NCBI GenBank assembly: GCA_902806065.1
Contig: CADCVE010000024.1
Span: forward strand, 1-45,495
Direction of reading: 5' to 3'
Length of the DNA stretch: 45,495 nucleotides
From: an uncultured Rubrobacteraceae bacterium
Lineage (GTDB): Bacteria > Actinomycetota > Rubrobacteria > Rubrobacterales > Rubrobacteraceae
The notes under the pieces are model-generated. The model searched no databases, was not told the origin of the DNA, and saw only the letters and a program-made list of their open reading frames with translations. Positions 7,524 to 15,568 of this stretch are shown in pieces. The stretch's first letter is position 1. Each line of letters starts with the position of its first letter. The position numbers and the translations under genes are program-made.

Positions 7524-8522
7524 ATGCCACCCCACGTAAGAGATCCGGCGCCGCCAGAGGGGATGAGGGTGCTCGGGCGTACGGGGCTACTTGTTAGCCC
7601 CATAGGCTTGGGCCTCGCCGCCCTCGGTAGGCCTGCTTATATCACCTCGGGCCGCGCCCACGACCTCGGTCAGGACCGGAGCGTGGACGACCTGAGGCAC
7701 CGGACACACGAGGTGCTCGACGCGGCATACGCTGCCGGGGTCCACTATTTCGACGTCGCCCGTTCCTACGGCCGTGCCGAGGAGTTCTTGGCTTCTTGGC
7801 TCGCGGAGCGCGGAATCAGGCCCGGCGCGGTGAGTGTAGGGTCGAAATGGGGCTATGAGTACACGGGCGGCTGGCAAATGGACGCCGAGAAGCACGAGAT
7901 GAAGGATCTAAGCGCAGAGACGTTGCGCCGCCAGCTTGAGGAGACTCGCGCACTGCTCGGCGAGCACCTCGGCCTCTACCAGGTACACTCCGCCACACTG
8001 GAGAGCGGAGTCCTGGAGGACGACGTCGTGCTACAGGAGCTGGGGCGCCTGAAACAGACGGGGGTGGCTGTCGGCTTGAGCGTCACTGGCCCCCGCCAGG
8101 CCGAAACGATTAACCGGGCGCTGGAGGTGGGCGTTTTCGGCTGCGTCCAGGCCACCTGGAACCTGCTCGAGCGTTCCGCGGAAGACGCCCTGGCCCGAGC
8201 CCACGAGGCCGGGCTCGGGGTGATCGTCAAGGAGGCGCTCGCCAACGGCCGGCTCACCATCAGGAACTCCGGTGGGTACGAGCGCCTGCTCACCATGGCG
8301 AGCGAGCGCGGATTGGCCCCGGACGCCTTGGCACTTTCCGCTGTGCTCGCCCAGCCCTGGGCGGATGTCGTACTGAGCGGTGCCGCCACCGTGGGGGCGT
8401 TGCGCAGCAATCTCTCTGCACTCGAAGTGGCCTACAACGAGGAATTGGACCAGCGCCTTCTTCCGCTGGGCGAGGAGCGCGAACACTACTGGTCGGAGCG
8501 AGCGAACCTACCGTGGGCCTGA
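7524..8522 (+). CDS. Aldo/keto reductase family oxidoreductase
   Basis: 332 residues with the AKR barrel. Catalytic tetrad candidates are Asp and Tyr in YFDVARSYG, Lys in VGSKWG and His in YQVHSAT. The nucleotide site appears near LSVTGPRQA and SGAATVG. The family reduces carbonyls with NADPH; this branch resembles D-threo-aldose 1-dehydrogenase-like proteins, with an extended N-terminal loop. The substrate is unknown. I keep ATG 7524, which has GAGG close by; ATG 7563 (MRVLGRTG) is an alternative that better matches the usual N-terminus. A weak hairpin at 8554-8571 (CCACGC/GCGTGG) may end the transcript. Confidence 0.85.
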   Translation: MPPHVRDPAPPEGMRVLGRTGLLVSPIGLGLAALGRPAYITSGRAHDLGQDRSVDDLRHRTHEVLDAAYAAGVHYFDVARSYGRAEEFLASWLAERGIRPGAVSVGSKWGYEYTGGWQMDAEKHEMKDLSAETLRRQLEETRALLGEHLGLYQVHSATLESGVLEDDVVLQELGRLKQTGVAVGLSVTGPRQAETINRALEVGVFGCVQATWNLLERSAEDALARAHEAGLGVIVKEALANGRLTIRNSGGYERLLTMASERGLAPDALALSAVLAQPWADVVLSGAATVGALRSNLSALEVAYNEELDQRLLPLGEEREHYWSERANLPWA

Positions 8523-8624
8523 AGTAGGACGGGCCAAAAGATCACCTTAGTAGCCACGCACGTCAGCGTGGTGTGGAGGTTGAAGAGAATTCTTCTATTC
8601 GGGTGATATGGTCACCTTCGGCGT

Positions 8625-9044
8625 CTACTCCTGGATCGTTGTGTCTGACGTCCAAACTACCCGTCGTGCAAAACCTCGGCCCTGAAGTTTCCCTTCTTCC
8701 TGCAGCCAAACAAATACTTCTTCCACGCTCTGACCGGTAATGTGCTCGGAACCAGCAGATTTAGGAGTCCGGGTAGCAAGCGGAGACGGTCGATTATCGT
8801 ACTCGACTCGGCGGCGCAGCCAGGCCAGTCCCGCCTCGGTCGCCAGGACTGCCAGGCCCACCGCCAGCGCCTTGCCAGCAGGACCGATCTTCGTGGGTAA
8901 GAAGCGAATAGCTGCGGCTGACTTGGCTTCTGGGCGGGGAGTTAGCTGTCCTCTGGTAGTCAGCGAGGCACCGCAATGGCCACAGAAGCGATTCTCCGGC
9001 AGATTCTCGTGCCGGCACAGTGGGCAAGAGGTAAGCTCGTCCAT
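8625..9044 (-). CDS. Zinc-ribbon protein with one membrane helix
   Basis: 139 residues. The N-terminus CPLCRHENLPENRFCGHCG forms a four-Cys zinc ribbon of the double-CxxC kind. About 40 residues later a hydrophobic segment (AGKALAVGLAVLATEAGLAW) probably crosses the membrane, and a C-terminal cytoplasmic or external tail follows. No known function. An AAGGAG ribosome binding site is nine bases from ATG 9044 (MDELTSC) but only three from ATG 9050, so I chose 9044. Upstream is the tRNA region and no operon partner is visible. Confidence 0.7.
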   Translation of the reverse strand: MDELTSCPLCRHENLPENRFCGHCGASLTTRGQLTPRPEAKSAAAIRFLPTKIGPAGKALAVGLAVLATEAGLAWLRRRVEYDNRPSPLATRTPKSAGSEHITGQSVEEVFVWLQEEGKLQGRGFARRVVWTSDTTIQE

Positions 9045-9314
9045 ATACATCTTCTCCTTGTTCTCTCCAAACCTTTTTACCAAACGGAAGGTTTTCAAAC
9101 ACAAGAGTAGATCACCTCTCCACCCAGGCTTTTCCGTACGAAGTGCGCAAACAGGGATTGGTGTAGTGTCCTGCCAAGCGCACTCCGTGTGCAGCAACCG
9201 TGCAGCAACCCGGGCAAATATAGTGAAACCTCAGGAAAAGTACTACGCAAAAAATATGTATATTTGTAGGATTTTTGCAAACTCTAGAAACCCCCAGAAA
9301 CCTATCGTACTGAC

Positions 9315-9356
9315 TTCACACGGCAGAGGTCGCTGGTTCGAAACCAGCATCGCCCA
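9315..9356 (+). other. Orphan 3' half of tRNA-Val(CAC), probable attachment-site scar
   Basis: The anticodon loop TTCACAC, stem GGCAG, variable AGGTC, T arm GCTGG-TTCGAAA-CCAGC and acceptor ATCGCCC plus A are intact. The 5' acceptor, D arm and most of the 5' anticodon stem are missing. Such 3' halves arise when a tyrosine-recombinase element integrates into a tRNA gene; the element would then lie to the left. No intact tRNA-Val is seen in the window to the left. Confidence 0.65.
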
Positions 9357-9358
9357 CT

Positions 9359-9386
9359 TTGGAGTGTCCGGCTTGTATGCTAGGAT
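9359..9386 (+). promoter_or_regulatory. Probable promoter of tRNA-Ala
   Basis: TTGGAG at 9359 and TAGGAT at 9381 are spaced by 16 bases and sit 17 bases before the tRNA. The placement and the near-consensus boxes suit a stable-RNA promoter. Confidence 0.45.
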
Positions 9387-9402
9387 AGTCGGGCTTTACT
9401 TT

Positions 9403-9475
9403 GGGCCCGTAGCTCAGTTGGGAGAGCGCTGCCTTCGCATGGCAGAGGTCACGAGTTCGAGTCTCGTCGGGTCCA
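9403..9475 (+). tRNA. tRNA-Ala (anticodon CGC)
   Basis: A full cloverleaf folds: acceptor GGGCCCG with CGGGTCC, D arm GCTC/GAGC, anticodon stem CTGCC/GGCAG around TTCGCAT, and T arm ACGAG/CTCGT. The anticodon CGC reads GCG (Ala). CCA is not encoded. Discriminator base is A at 9475. Confidence 0.95.
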
Positions 9476-10114
9476 CTCCCGCAATTCCCGCAGGTAATCG
9501 AGAAGTTCCACCCAAAGGAAAGGACCGGAGTGTATCCCCGGCTCTTTCTACACCAACGCACCACTAATGCCCCTATCCGAAGGCTTTGCTCATCGCGCCA
9601 CCGGCCTGGTCTCTCATCGAAGGTTAGGACACCAGCCTGGCGAGCCGTAGGGGCAACGCGGCCAAAGGGCACCCCAAGAATCGGCGTGGACACACTGAAA
9701 AGAGCCGGAGCCTAGAGAAGAATCCCAGCCCCACTGCAATTCCAGAGTGATACGGACCTTAGGTGAGGAAATAAGTGTGGCAATGGGAGCCAGCACCTCG
9801 GATAAGTAGGTGGCGCTTTTTGGAGAGACTGAATACCATAAAGGATACCAAGCGGGCAGGTAGAGTTTGCGGGACCACTTGTGCAAGCGCTGGTAGCAGG
9901 AGGCCTGGTTGTCTTCCTATTGCTATTCGTAGCCGGGTGGGTACGCCGGACCTCCCCGAGCCGTTCGAAAGACTAAAGGACCGGAATCTATTATAGGACC
10001 CCGACCTGGTATGCAGCGTTCGCTAGTTCTTGACCGAGCGGGGAGCAAGAGGTTCTTGAGGAGGGCATTCAGGGGATAACTAGTCAAGTAGCAAGATAAA
10101 CGCAGGGAGGTTAT
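9476..10114. other. Gene-poor stretch with one possible tiny membrane peptide
   Basis: No convincing gene. The best candidate is a 31-codon frame, GTG 9881 to TAA 9974, reading as one hydrophobic helix (ALVAGGLVVFLLLFVAGW) followed by a basic tail. It has no clear ribosome binding site and may be the remains of a longer membrane protein. Long minus-strand frames here are tRNA shadows. Confidence 0.3.
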
Positions 10115-10369
10115 GTGGACGCTCCGAAGATCCAAGCCGAAGGGCAGCTAGAGCGGGCCGGGGGCACGAGATACGAGTACGGTTCTCATGTCTTGGTTGT
10201 CCCCGACGAGCGTGATATTCGGTTCGTCTTGAGAAGCGAGAACATTCAGCTAAGGGAGTTCGAAGGGCAACGCGTCCGGATCACCGCGTCATTGATAGAA
10301 GGCGAGTCTCCTGATGAAGGAGGCCCGAAACTCCTGGACGTTTTCTCGATATCGATCCAACAGGAGTAG
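10115..10369 (+). CDS. Small hypothetical protein, possible OB-like fold
   Basis: 84 residues from GTG 10115, preceded by GCAGGGAGGTTAT. The pattern of a leading GQLERAGG, YEYGSHVLVV, a beta-rich centre with EFEGQRVRITASL, then LLDVFSISI suggests a small beta-barrel like those in secreted or periplasmic OB proteins. No signal peptide or catalytic motif is visible, and I do not recognise the family. It stands alone in a decayed region, yet its frame and start signals look intact. Confidence 0.55.
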   Translation: MDAPKIQAEGQLERAGGTRYEYGSHVLVVPDERDIRFVLRSENIQLREFEGQRVRITASLIEGESPDEGGPKLLDVFSISIQQE

Positions 10370-10434
10370 CGGCAGTAGGGACCGAAGAAGCAAGGGCCGA
10401 AGCTCCGAAGGACCGTAAGGCTGTCTATCACTAA

Positions 10435-10803
10435 TCACGTAGAGCTCAGGAACTCCTCGGCCGGTAAAAAGGGGCCTCCTTTTGCGGGGAATACCGAGGG
10501 ATTCACCGCGACGAAAGGATGACCGACGGTCCTAACGAACTCCGCCAACATGGGCGGATATATGGGCACGAAATAGACGGGTTTAGCGCCATGCTGCGCT
10601 GCTATGTATTCCGAGAAATTAAATTCTTCCGCTTCCTGCCAGAATCCCCGCGCGGCCTCTTCCGAGTCGAAGAGACACAGGGCATGCTCGCTACCATACT
10701 CGATCTTGCCCGCAGGGTCCCGACCTTCCGGCTTGAGTGTAGCCATGATCGCGATTTGCGGCTCTCCGGGAGCCCCGAACGTAACCGCCCAGAAACGCCT
10801 CAT
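10435..10803 (-). CDS. Hypothetical protein
   Basis: 122 residues from ATG 10803, with a strong AGAGGAGGAACA ribosome binding site. It begins MRRFWAVTFGAPGEPQIAIMA and contains CLFDSEEAARGFWQEAEEF, YFVPIYPPMLAEFVRTVGHPFVAV and a short acidic tail. The mix of beta strands and helices suggests a compact soluble protein with an alpha/beta fold. No known motif or membrane segment. The surrounding DNA is decayed, but this gene's start region and codon pattern look intact. Confidence 0.6.
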   Translation of the reverse strand: MRRFWAVTFGAPGEPQIAIMATLKPEGRDPAGKIEYGSEHALCLFDSEEAARGFWQEAEEFNFSEYIAAQHGAKPVYFVPIYPPMLAEFVRTVGHPFVAVNPSVFPAKGGPFLPAEEFLSST

Positions 10804-10918
10804 TGTTCCTCCTCTCTATATAGGTCCAGAACCCTCTTCGGAATTCCCTCTTGACTTCTTTTTGGCTTCCTCCTGGGCGGCGGCGAAATATCGAGTGAGC
10901 AGCATTGATAAACTCCCA

Positions 10919-10944
10919 GGAGCCCAGCGAAGCCAGGACCCCGG
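10919..10944 (+). repeat. 26-bp direct repeat, copy 1
   Basis: Begins GGAGCCCAGCGAAGCCAGG; pairs with 11217-11242, differing at three positions. Both lie in non-coding, decayed DNA. Possibly the remains of a duplicated segment. Confidence 0.35.
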
Positions 10945-10958
10945 CCTGCCTCCCTGGC

Positions 10959-11147
10959 TCAAGTTGGCAGCGCATCACCCAGGTAACCGGCTACTACGGT
11001 CCAGATTGTCTCTAGCCCGCTACGAACAACGGTGTTTAGATTTCCAATCATAAGCAGCTCTACTTTACTTAAGTCTCGATCCTGAAGGACGAGAAAGAGC
11101 ATTGCACGCAACGCTTTGAGAACTACAAGCGCCCCTAGACTGGTCAC
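10959..11147 (-). pseudogene. Possible membrane-protein remnant
   Basis: A 62-codon minus frame from GTG 11147. It reads TSLGALVVLKALRAMLFLVL, then DRDLSKVELLMIG and ETIWTVVAGYLGDAL, and stays open upstream for about 16 more codons (WRLNTFRV). Codons use more A/T at third positions than neighbouring genes. It could be a small intact membrane protein, but there is no ribosome binding site and the region is decayed. Confidence 0.25.
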
Positions 11148-11216
11148 GCGGAAGGTATTGAGCCTCCAGACGCTGCCATCCTGAGCTAGCTAAAGGCACA
11201 TTATACGAGAAGAGCC

Positions 11217-11242
11217 GGAGCCCAGCGGAGCTAGGACCCTGG
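11217..11242 (+). repeat. 26-bp direct repeat, copy 2
   Basis: Second copy of the element at 10919 (GGAGCCCAGCGGAGCTAGG and on), same orientation, about 270 bp apart. Confidence 0.35.
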
Positions 11243-11499
11243 TCCACGTTACTTCTCTCCCACTCAGTCGCGTACGAGACTATCCGGCTCCTCTCTACGC
11301 CGCCGATCCTCCTACTTGCCTTTGCAGTCATGAGGGTCAAATTTGTTGAGCCTCCACGGTTAGGACGTTAAAGCTTGTCCCATACATGGCCAATAACCTT
11401 GCTATCAAGGCTGAGACTGCGGCTTGCCGTTGCCGTAGCGACAACCCCTCCATCAGCCTCGGAGAGGGGTTGTTCGAGATGCGCACACTGGCGCATCGT

Positions 11500-11712
11500 C
11501 GCACCAAACTCTACGCTAGAAAGTATTGACCGGGAGCTTGAGGCACTGCGCGCAAGGCCCGCGAGCACATTGCCGACACAGCCAATCTCGCCGAGATGGC
11601 GAAGGAGCACATGGAGGAGGGCAGGTTTGAGGACGCATCTGCGCGCCTGCGCCTGATCCAGCAGAACGCGAGCATAGGTCGAGAGGGGCTTGGAACGCTC
11701 CTCAACCGGTAG
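11500..11712 (+). pseudogene. Frameshifted coiled-coil protein remnant
   Basis: Two overlapping frames join into one helical sequence: NSTLESIDRELEALR in the first, then after a frameshift near 11550 KAREHIADTANLAEMAKEH, EEGRFEDASARLRLIQQNAS and GREGLGTLLNR to TAG 11710. Neither frame alone has a good start. The stretch between 11148 and 11500 shows no other gene. Interpreted as the 3' part of a broken gene for a charged helical protein of unknown family. Confidence 0.4.
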
Positions 11713-11752
11713 GATGTGCGATGCCAACCTGCCAGATTACTGCGAGCACACA

Positions 11753-12773
11753 CTAGTTGTGTATCGTACCGTCCGGCATGGTGACGCCCCCTAAGGACCT
11801 GCACTGCTCAAGTTGGCCTTTGGTTATACTTGCATTAAGCAGGTTGGCCTGCGTCAGATCTGCATTAGTCAGATTGGCATCTCCTATGCTGTTCTCTGGC
11901 CCTTCGCCTATCATCTCGGCCACCCATGAACCCGCGAGCTCAGCGTCCTGCAGGTCGGCGCTGTCCAAGTGCGCTTCGCTCAGGTTGCTGTTCCAGAGGT
12001 TGGTAGATCGAAGATCGGCGCCGGTCAAGAACACCCCCTCCAAGTTGGCATTACCGATCACGGAGAAGCTCAAGTTAGCTTCGGTGAGATCGGCATTCCC
12101 AAGGTCGGCATTATTGGTCAGTCTCGCTTAGGTTCGCACCAGGCAGCACGGCAAAGGCCAAGTGGGCCCCTTCAAGATCGGTGCCGCTTAGGTCGACGTT
12201 AGCCATGTGGGAAAAACTGAGATCGATGTTTTTCAAGTTAGCCGAGCCTGAAATGAAGCCGAGCGTGCTGATGCCGCCGAGCCTGACGACGGGAGAATCC
12301 TTGTTGATCAAGTTCGTTTCGTACAAGAATCTAAGGACGCTGTCCTTGCGTTCAGGGTCCAACCGTGCCAGTACCGTCAAAGTTCGAGCACGAGCCAGCA
12401 TACGTACCTCGTCTTCTTCCCGCGAGTCGCGTATCCTCTTCTCGAGAAGGAGGTGGCTCATCTGGTCTAGATAGGCTTGGACCGCTTCTTCCTGCGCGCG
12501 TTAGTCGTGTAGCTCGCGTTCCCGCTGAGTCTGCCGGGCACCAAGCCAGTACATGCCAAACGCTATCGCGGCCGGAGCGCCTAGGAGTTGCAGCCAGTCC
12601 CACAGCGTCTTCGCTCGTCGCAGATTCTGGTACGGTTCCAGTTGGCGGATAGATTCGCCGAAGCCTAATCCCTCGAAGGAGTAGGCGCTAACGAGCAGGA
12701 GGAACACGATCAGCGCCGTCCACAAGGCCACCTTTTGTCTCACGGTCGGCTGCCACCTCGGTTGTCCATTCAC
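11753..12773 (-). pseudogene. Membrane-anchored pentapeptide-repeat protein, broken twice
   Basis: Three minus frames make one protein. 12773-12501 has a charged start, a membrane helix (LWTALIVFLLLVSAYSFEG), a second hydrophobic segment and ERELHD. An in-frame TAA near 12501 interrupts it. The same frame resumes RAQEEAVQAYLDQMSHLLL and runs through LARARTLTVLARLDPERK into repeats (ANLKNIDLSFSHMANVDLSG) until a TAA at 12111. A shifted frame continues the A(D/N)LxX repeats (ADLRSTNLWNSNLSEAHLDS) to 11753. So one nonsense codon and one frameshift have inactivated a gene of a common actinobacterial type with a right-handed beta-helix domain. Function of such proteins is unknown. Confidence 0.8.
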
Positions 12774-12962
12774 GCAACGACCTCCGCAACGCCGCTTCCG
12801 TCTCCGGTGGCATTATGCAGCATGGTTCCTCCTCTGGCGCGAAGTGTCCCTTAGAGGTCCGTAGCGGGACTCAGAATGGCCTTTTTTCCCTTAGTCGAAG
12901 GATCAAGGCCGCCAGACGAGCTCTTCGGGGCTCCGGCTTCTTTGCTCCGAGGAGCATTCCGG

Positions 12963-13628
12963 TCATCCGCGCGCTCTCCACCGACGCCATACGAACCAGA
13001 AGATCCCTCCAACTACAGCGGCTAGTACTACGTATTTGACAATCGACGCATACTCCTTCACGAGCGTCCACTCGGCGCCGAGTATCCACCCGAGGCCGAT
13101 CAAAGCCCCGTTCCACAGGGCGGTGCCGAGGATGGTGTAGAACAAGAATCGTCTGTGGATAGGCATGCGCTTGAGACCCGCCAGTACCGAGATGAGCGCG
13201 GACACACCCGGGACGAGGTGGCCGATCAGGACGGCTTTCCCACCATGTCTGTCGAACATCTTGCTGGCCTTGTTCAGGTCCGACTCGTGTACGAACACGA
13301 ACCGGCCGAACCGGCGGACGAGCCGGTAGAGGTTCTCCTCGCCGACCCAGAGGCCCGGGAGATACATAATCAGCGAGGCGACTCCTCCCCCTACCGTCGA
13401 GGCTACCAGCACGGGGACAAAGGAGAAACGTCCCTGCCCGACCAGGAAGCCGGAGAGGGGCAAGACCAGTACCGTGGGCACCGGGAGGTGCAGGTACCCC
13501 AACGCGACGAAAACGGCCACGCCAGGGTAGCCGAAGAAATAGAGGGCATCAGCGACCCACTGCGAGAGATTTGCAGCCAGGTCGCCCACCGTATCTCCTC
13601 TTCTTACCTCTGCTTCGTACGGACTCAT
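12963..13628 (-). CDS. DedA / VTT-domain membrane protein
   Basis: 221 residues with about five hydrophobic segments. The core FDRHGGKAVLIGHLVPGVSA followed by ISVLAGLKRM matches the DedA (SNARE-associated, VTT) signature F.rfGg....gRf.PgvR...s..AG..rM. In bacteria these proteins act in the plasma membrane and include undecaprenyl-phosphate and phospholipid transporters; the specific lipid is not determinable. The usual essential Arg after PG is Val here (PGVSALIS), a deviation worth noting. Start ATG 13628 (MSPYEAEV); MFDRHGG lies in the middle of the protein. The gene appears monocistronic. Confidence 0.85.
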   Translation of the reverse strand: MSPYEAEVRRGDTVGDLAANLSQWVADALYFFGYPGVAVFVALGYLHLPVPTVLVLPLSGFLVGQGRFSFVPVLVASTVGGGVASLIMYLPGLWVGEENLYRLVRRFGRFVFVHESDLNKASKMFDRHGGKAVLIGHLVPGVSALISVLAGLKRMPIHRRFLFYTILGTALWNGALIGLGWILGAEWTLVKEYASIVKYVVLAAVVGGIFWFVWRRWRARG

Positions 13629-13991
13629 CGTTACGGGGCCGACCCGCTACCCGGCAGAAGCCAAACTCGGGCGTATCCTAGAGCCAGCCCGACCTACTCC
13701 CCGCTACGGTAGGCAAGGATAGCACCAACGCCGAGTGAGTATAGTGAGATAGTTTCGAGCGACCCCTGATCGCGCCCTATTTTAGCGGGGAGTAGAAACC
13801 GGCCGCGGTGTCGAATCCCTGGAGTTTCTAGAGGGTCCGAATAGAGTCAATCACGAGCCTCGTCCGGTCAACGCTCGAAGCCTCTGACTTCGCGGACCAG
13901 AGGCCAAGTATAAGATGATGATCCAGCGTGCCGCGTCTGAACCCTGATATCGTGACACGTTGTGTACCGTCCCTACCGCTGAAACGGTCTC
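13629..13991. other. Intergenic stretch, nothing recognised
   Basis: No open frame with coding character. Some short self-complementary runs occur (for example CCTCTG...CAGAGG near 13883-13905) but no T-run. It separates DedA from the broken peptidase gene. Confidence 0.4.
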
Positions 13992-14461
13992 TTAGGCTTT
14001 ACCCTCTTGCAACCGCTCGACTAGTACGGGTAAGCCGGTGTAGATGTTCAACTCGCACGCTATCTCGACGGCCCGCTCCGGGGAGGCTCCGGCTGCCATG
14101 GCCCCAAGCGCGATCTCACTGCCCTGCCCCATAGCATAGAAGTCCTCGACGATCCCGACCTATCGAGGCTTTTGTAGTATTGAAAGAGTCCTTCGGGCGT
14201 GAGCACCAGGGCTTCAAAGGAATCGCCGAGGTCTGGCTTGTCGTCCTCCGGGCGACCTTTTTTGTACCATTCGAAGAACCGCGGGATTATGTCCGTGCTC
14301 CCCACTGCCGCCACGAGGTCGCCGTTTATGCGCTGGAATTTGGGGCGCGGGGTACGACTTTTGGTCGATCCGGCGGTGCTCTGGGAATCGGCGGCCATCT
14401 CGTTGCGGTTGGCGGCTATGGTACTCACCCTGGCCAGTGTATCCCCGTGGGATGGCGGCAC
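13992..14461 (-). pseudogene. Proteasome/HslV-like Ntn-hydrolase peptidase, frameshifted
   Basis: The first frame (14461 down to about 14160) has VSTIAANRNEMAADSQSTAG and RINGDLVAAVGSTD, the start of a proteasome-type fold with a Thr nucleophile near the N-terminus. It continues through WYKKGRP and ALVLTPEGLFQYYKSLD. After a one-base shift near 14160 the sequence resumes as VEDFYAMGQGSEIALGAMAA, then ERAVEIACELNIYTGLPV and a TAA at 13992. Together they give a complete small self-contained HslV/proteasome beta-like protein of about 155 residues, as found in phages and scattered bacteria. No HslU or Mpa partner is nearby. The frameshift is not in a long homopolymer. Confidence 0.7.
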
Positions 14462-14494
14462 TAAAACCTGCGTTTGGTTTGCAGATCAGCTAGC

Positions 14495-14998
14495 TCACAT
14501 GGCAAGTCCGCTGCGTGATTTACGCGCGACCAACAAGACGGCCGCGTTGCAGATCACCAGACCCGCGAGAGCAGGCGGCGCTATCACCAATCCGCCCGCC
14601 ATGCCGCCGTAGTAGAAGCTCCAGGCCACTTTCCCCAACGCCAGCGCGTCCATCACCACCAACCCGAGTATCAACGATCTCTTCCAGAAAGCCAGCGCCA
14701 GCGCCGCGAGGCTGATGGGAACGAGCAGGGTAAGCAAGGTCTTCGAGAGAGTCCAGGCGCCGGTGAGATGCGCCTTCTCCATCTCCAGGAACTCGAGCAC
14801 CTTCGGGTCGGGTTGTTCGGGCTTTGGGAACCAGAACATGCTCGTCGCCAGCGCGAAGAGCGTAAGCGATATCCCCAGAAGGCTGCGCCTGTAGGCGAAG
14901 TAGCAGAACGGCAGCAAGAACAGCGGCCGGATGTACCAGCTGAGTATGTTGTGATGCCGGTCCCAGGCCCAGGCGAGGAAGTCGTTGAGCCACTCCAT
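14495..14998 (-). CDS. Multi-pass membrane protein, unknown
   Basis: 167 residues from ATG 14998, preceded by AAAGGAACGAG. Four or five hydrophobic segments: around residues 22-38, 40-54, 85-105, 108-125 and 135-158. The N-terminus is MEWLNDFLAWAWDRHHNI. No family recognised. It follows no co-directional partner closely and may be transcribed alone. Confidence 0.65.
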   Translation of the reverse strand: MEWLNDFLAWAWDRHHNILSWYIRPLFLLPFCYFAYRRSLLGISLTLFALATSMFWFPKPEQPDPKVLEFLEMEKAHLTGAWTLSKTLLTLLVPISLAALALAFWKRSLILGLVVMDALALGKVAWSFYYGGMAGGLVIAPPALAGLVICNAAVLLVARKSRSGLAM

Positions 14999-15223
14999 CT
15001 CGTTCCTTTAACTTACCTGCCGATCACGCAGCCAACCACCTCGTAGTATGCTCTCTTATCTCTCACGAGTCCATGAACGGCGAGAGACGGCTTCGTCAGG
15101 ATAGACGCGCAACTGGGAGAAACCGCGGCTTTTACCCCCTCCTGATCTGACTCTGAAAGAGCAGCGGTACGTCGAGGCTGTGGAAGCGGCGGCTGGACTT
15201 ATAGAGCCTCACCGGTTTTATCC

Positions 15224-15568
15224 TCATACCAACAGCGAGACCAGCCAGAACGCTGATACTCCGACGAGAACCGTGAGCCCCAGATTACCGAAGCGCATGG
15301 CGACGGCCAGTGTCGGCAAGAGTGCCGTGGCGGTGCGTACGGCGCCCGCCGTATCCTCTACCTCGGGGAACACCGAGGTTACCAGTAGCGCGCCGACCAC
15401 GGACATCCCCACGAACGGCAGCAGCCCGCCCAGCTTTGTACTCGCGGCGTCTCTCGGCTCTCCTGGCTCCGTCTCTGCTCCCCGGAGCGCCCAGAGGAGC
15501 GGCAGAAAGCGCATCAGGTAGTTGCCTATTCCAACTGACAGAAAGAGCAACATGAACTCAGTCCGCAT
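15224..15568 (-). CDS. azlD: AzlD-type branched-chain amino acid exporter subunit
   Basis: 114 residues with four hydrophobic segments. Typical AzlD features: GNYLMRFLPLL near the start, LLPFVGMSVVGALL, a short acidic loop, then ATALLPTLAVAMRFGNLGLT. It pairs with AzlC, whose gene overlaps its 5' end by 11 bp (stop of azlC at 15558). AzlCD of Bacillus exports branched-chain amino acids and their analogues; substrate here is inferred. The proteins work together in the plasma membrane. Confidence 0.85.
   Translation of the reverse strand: MRTEFMLLFLSVGIGNYLMRFLPLLWALRGAETEPGEPRDAASTKLGGLLPFVGMSVVGALLVTSVFPEVEDTAGAVRTATALLPTLAVAMRFGNLGLTVLVGVSAFWLVSLLV

Noticed and set aside
8740-9567. 275-codon plus frame across the zinc-ribbon gene and tRNA genes
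   Set aside because: Antisense to a real gene and runs through structured RNA genes; no ribosome binding site or protein-like pattern.
9316-9693. 125-codon minus frame reading GPDETRTRDLCHAKAALSQL
   Set aside because: It is the antisense reading of tRNA-Ala and the tRNA-Val half, a well-known annotation artefact.
15180-15521. Plus-strand frame opposite azlD
   Set aside because: Antisense to a conserved transporter subunit; Ser/Arg/Thr-rich shadow.
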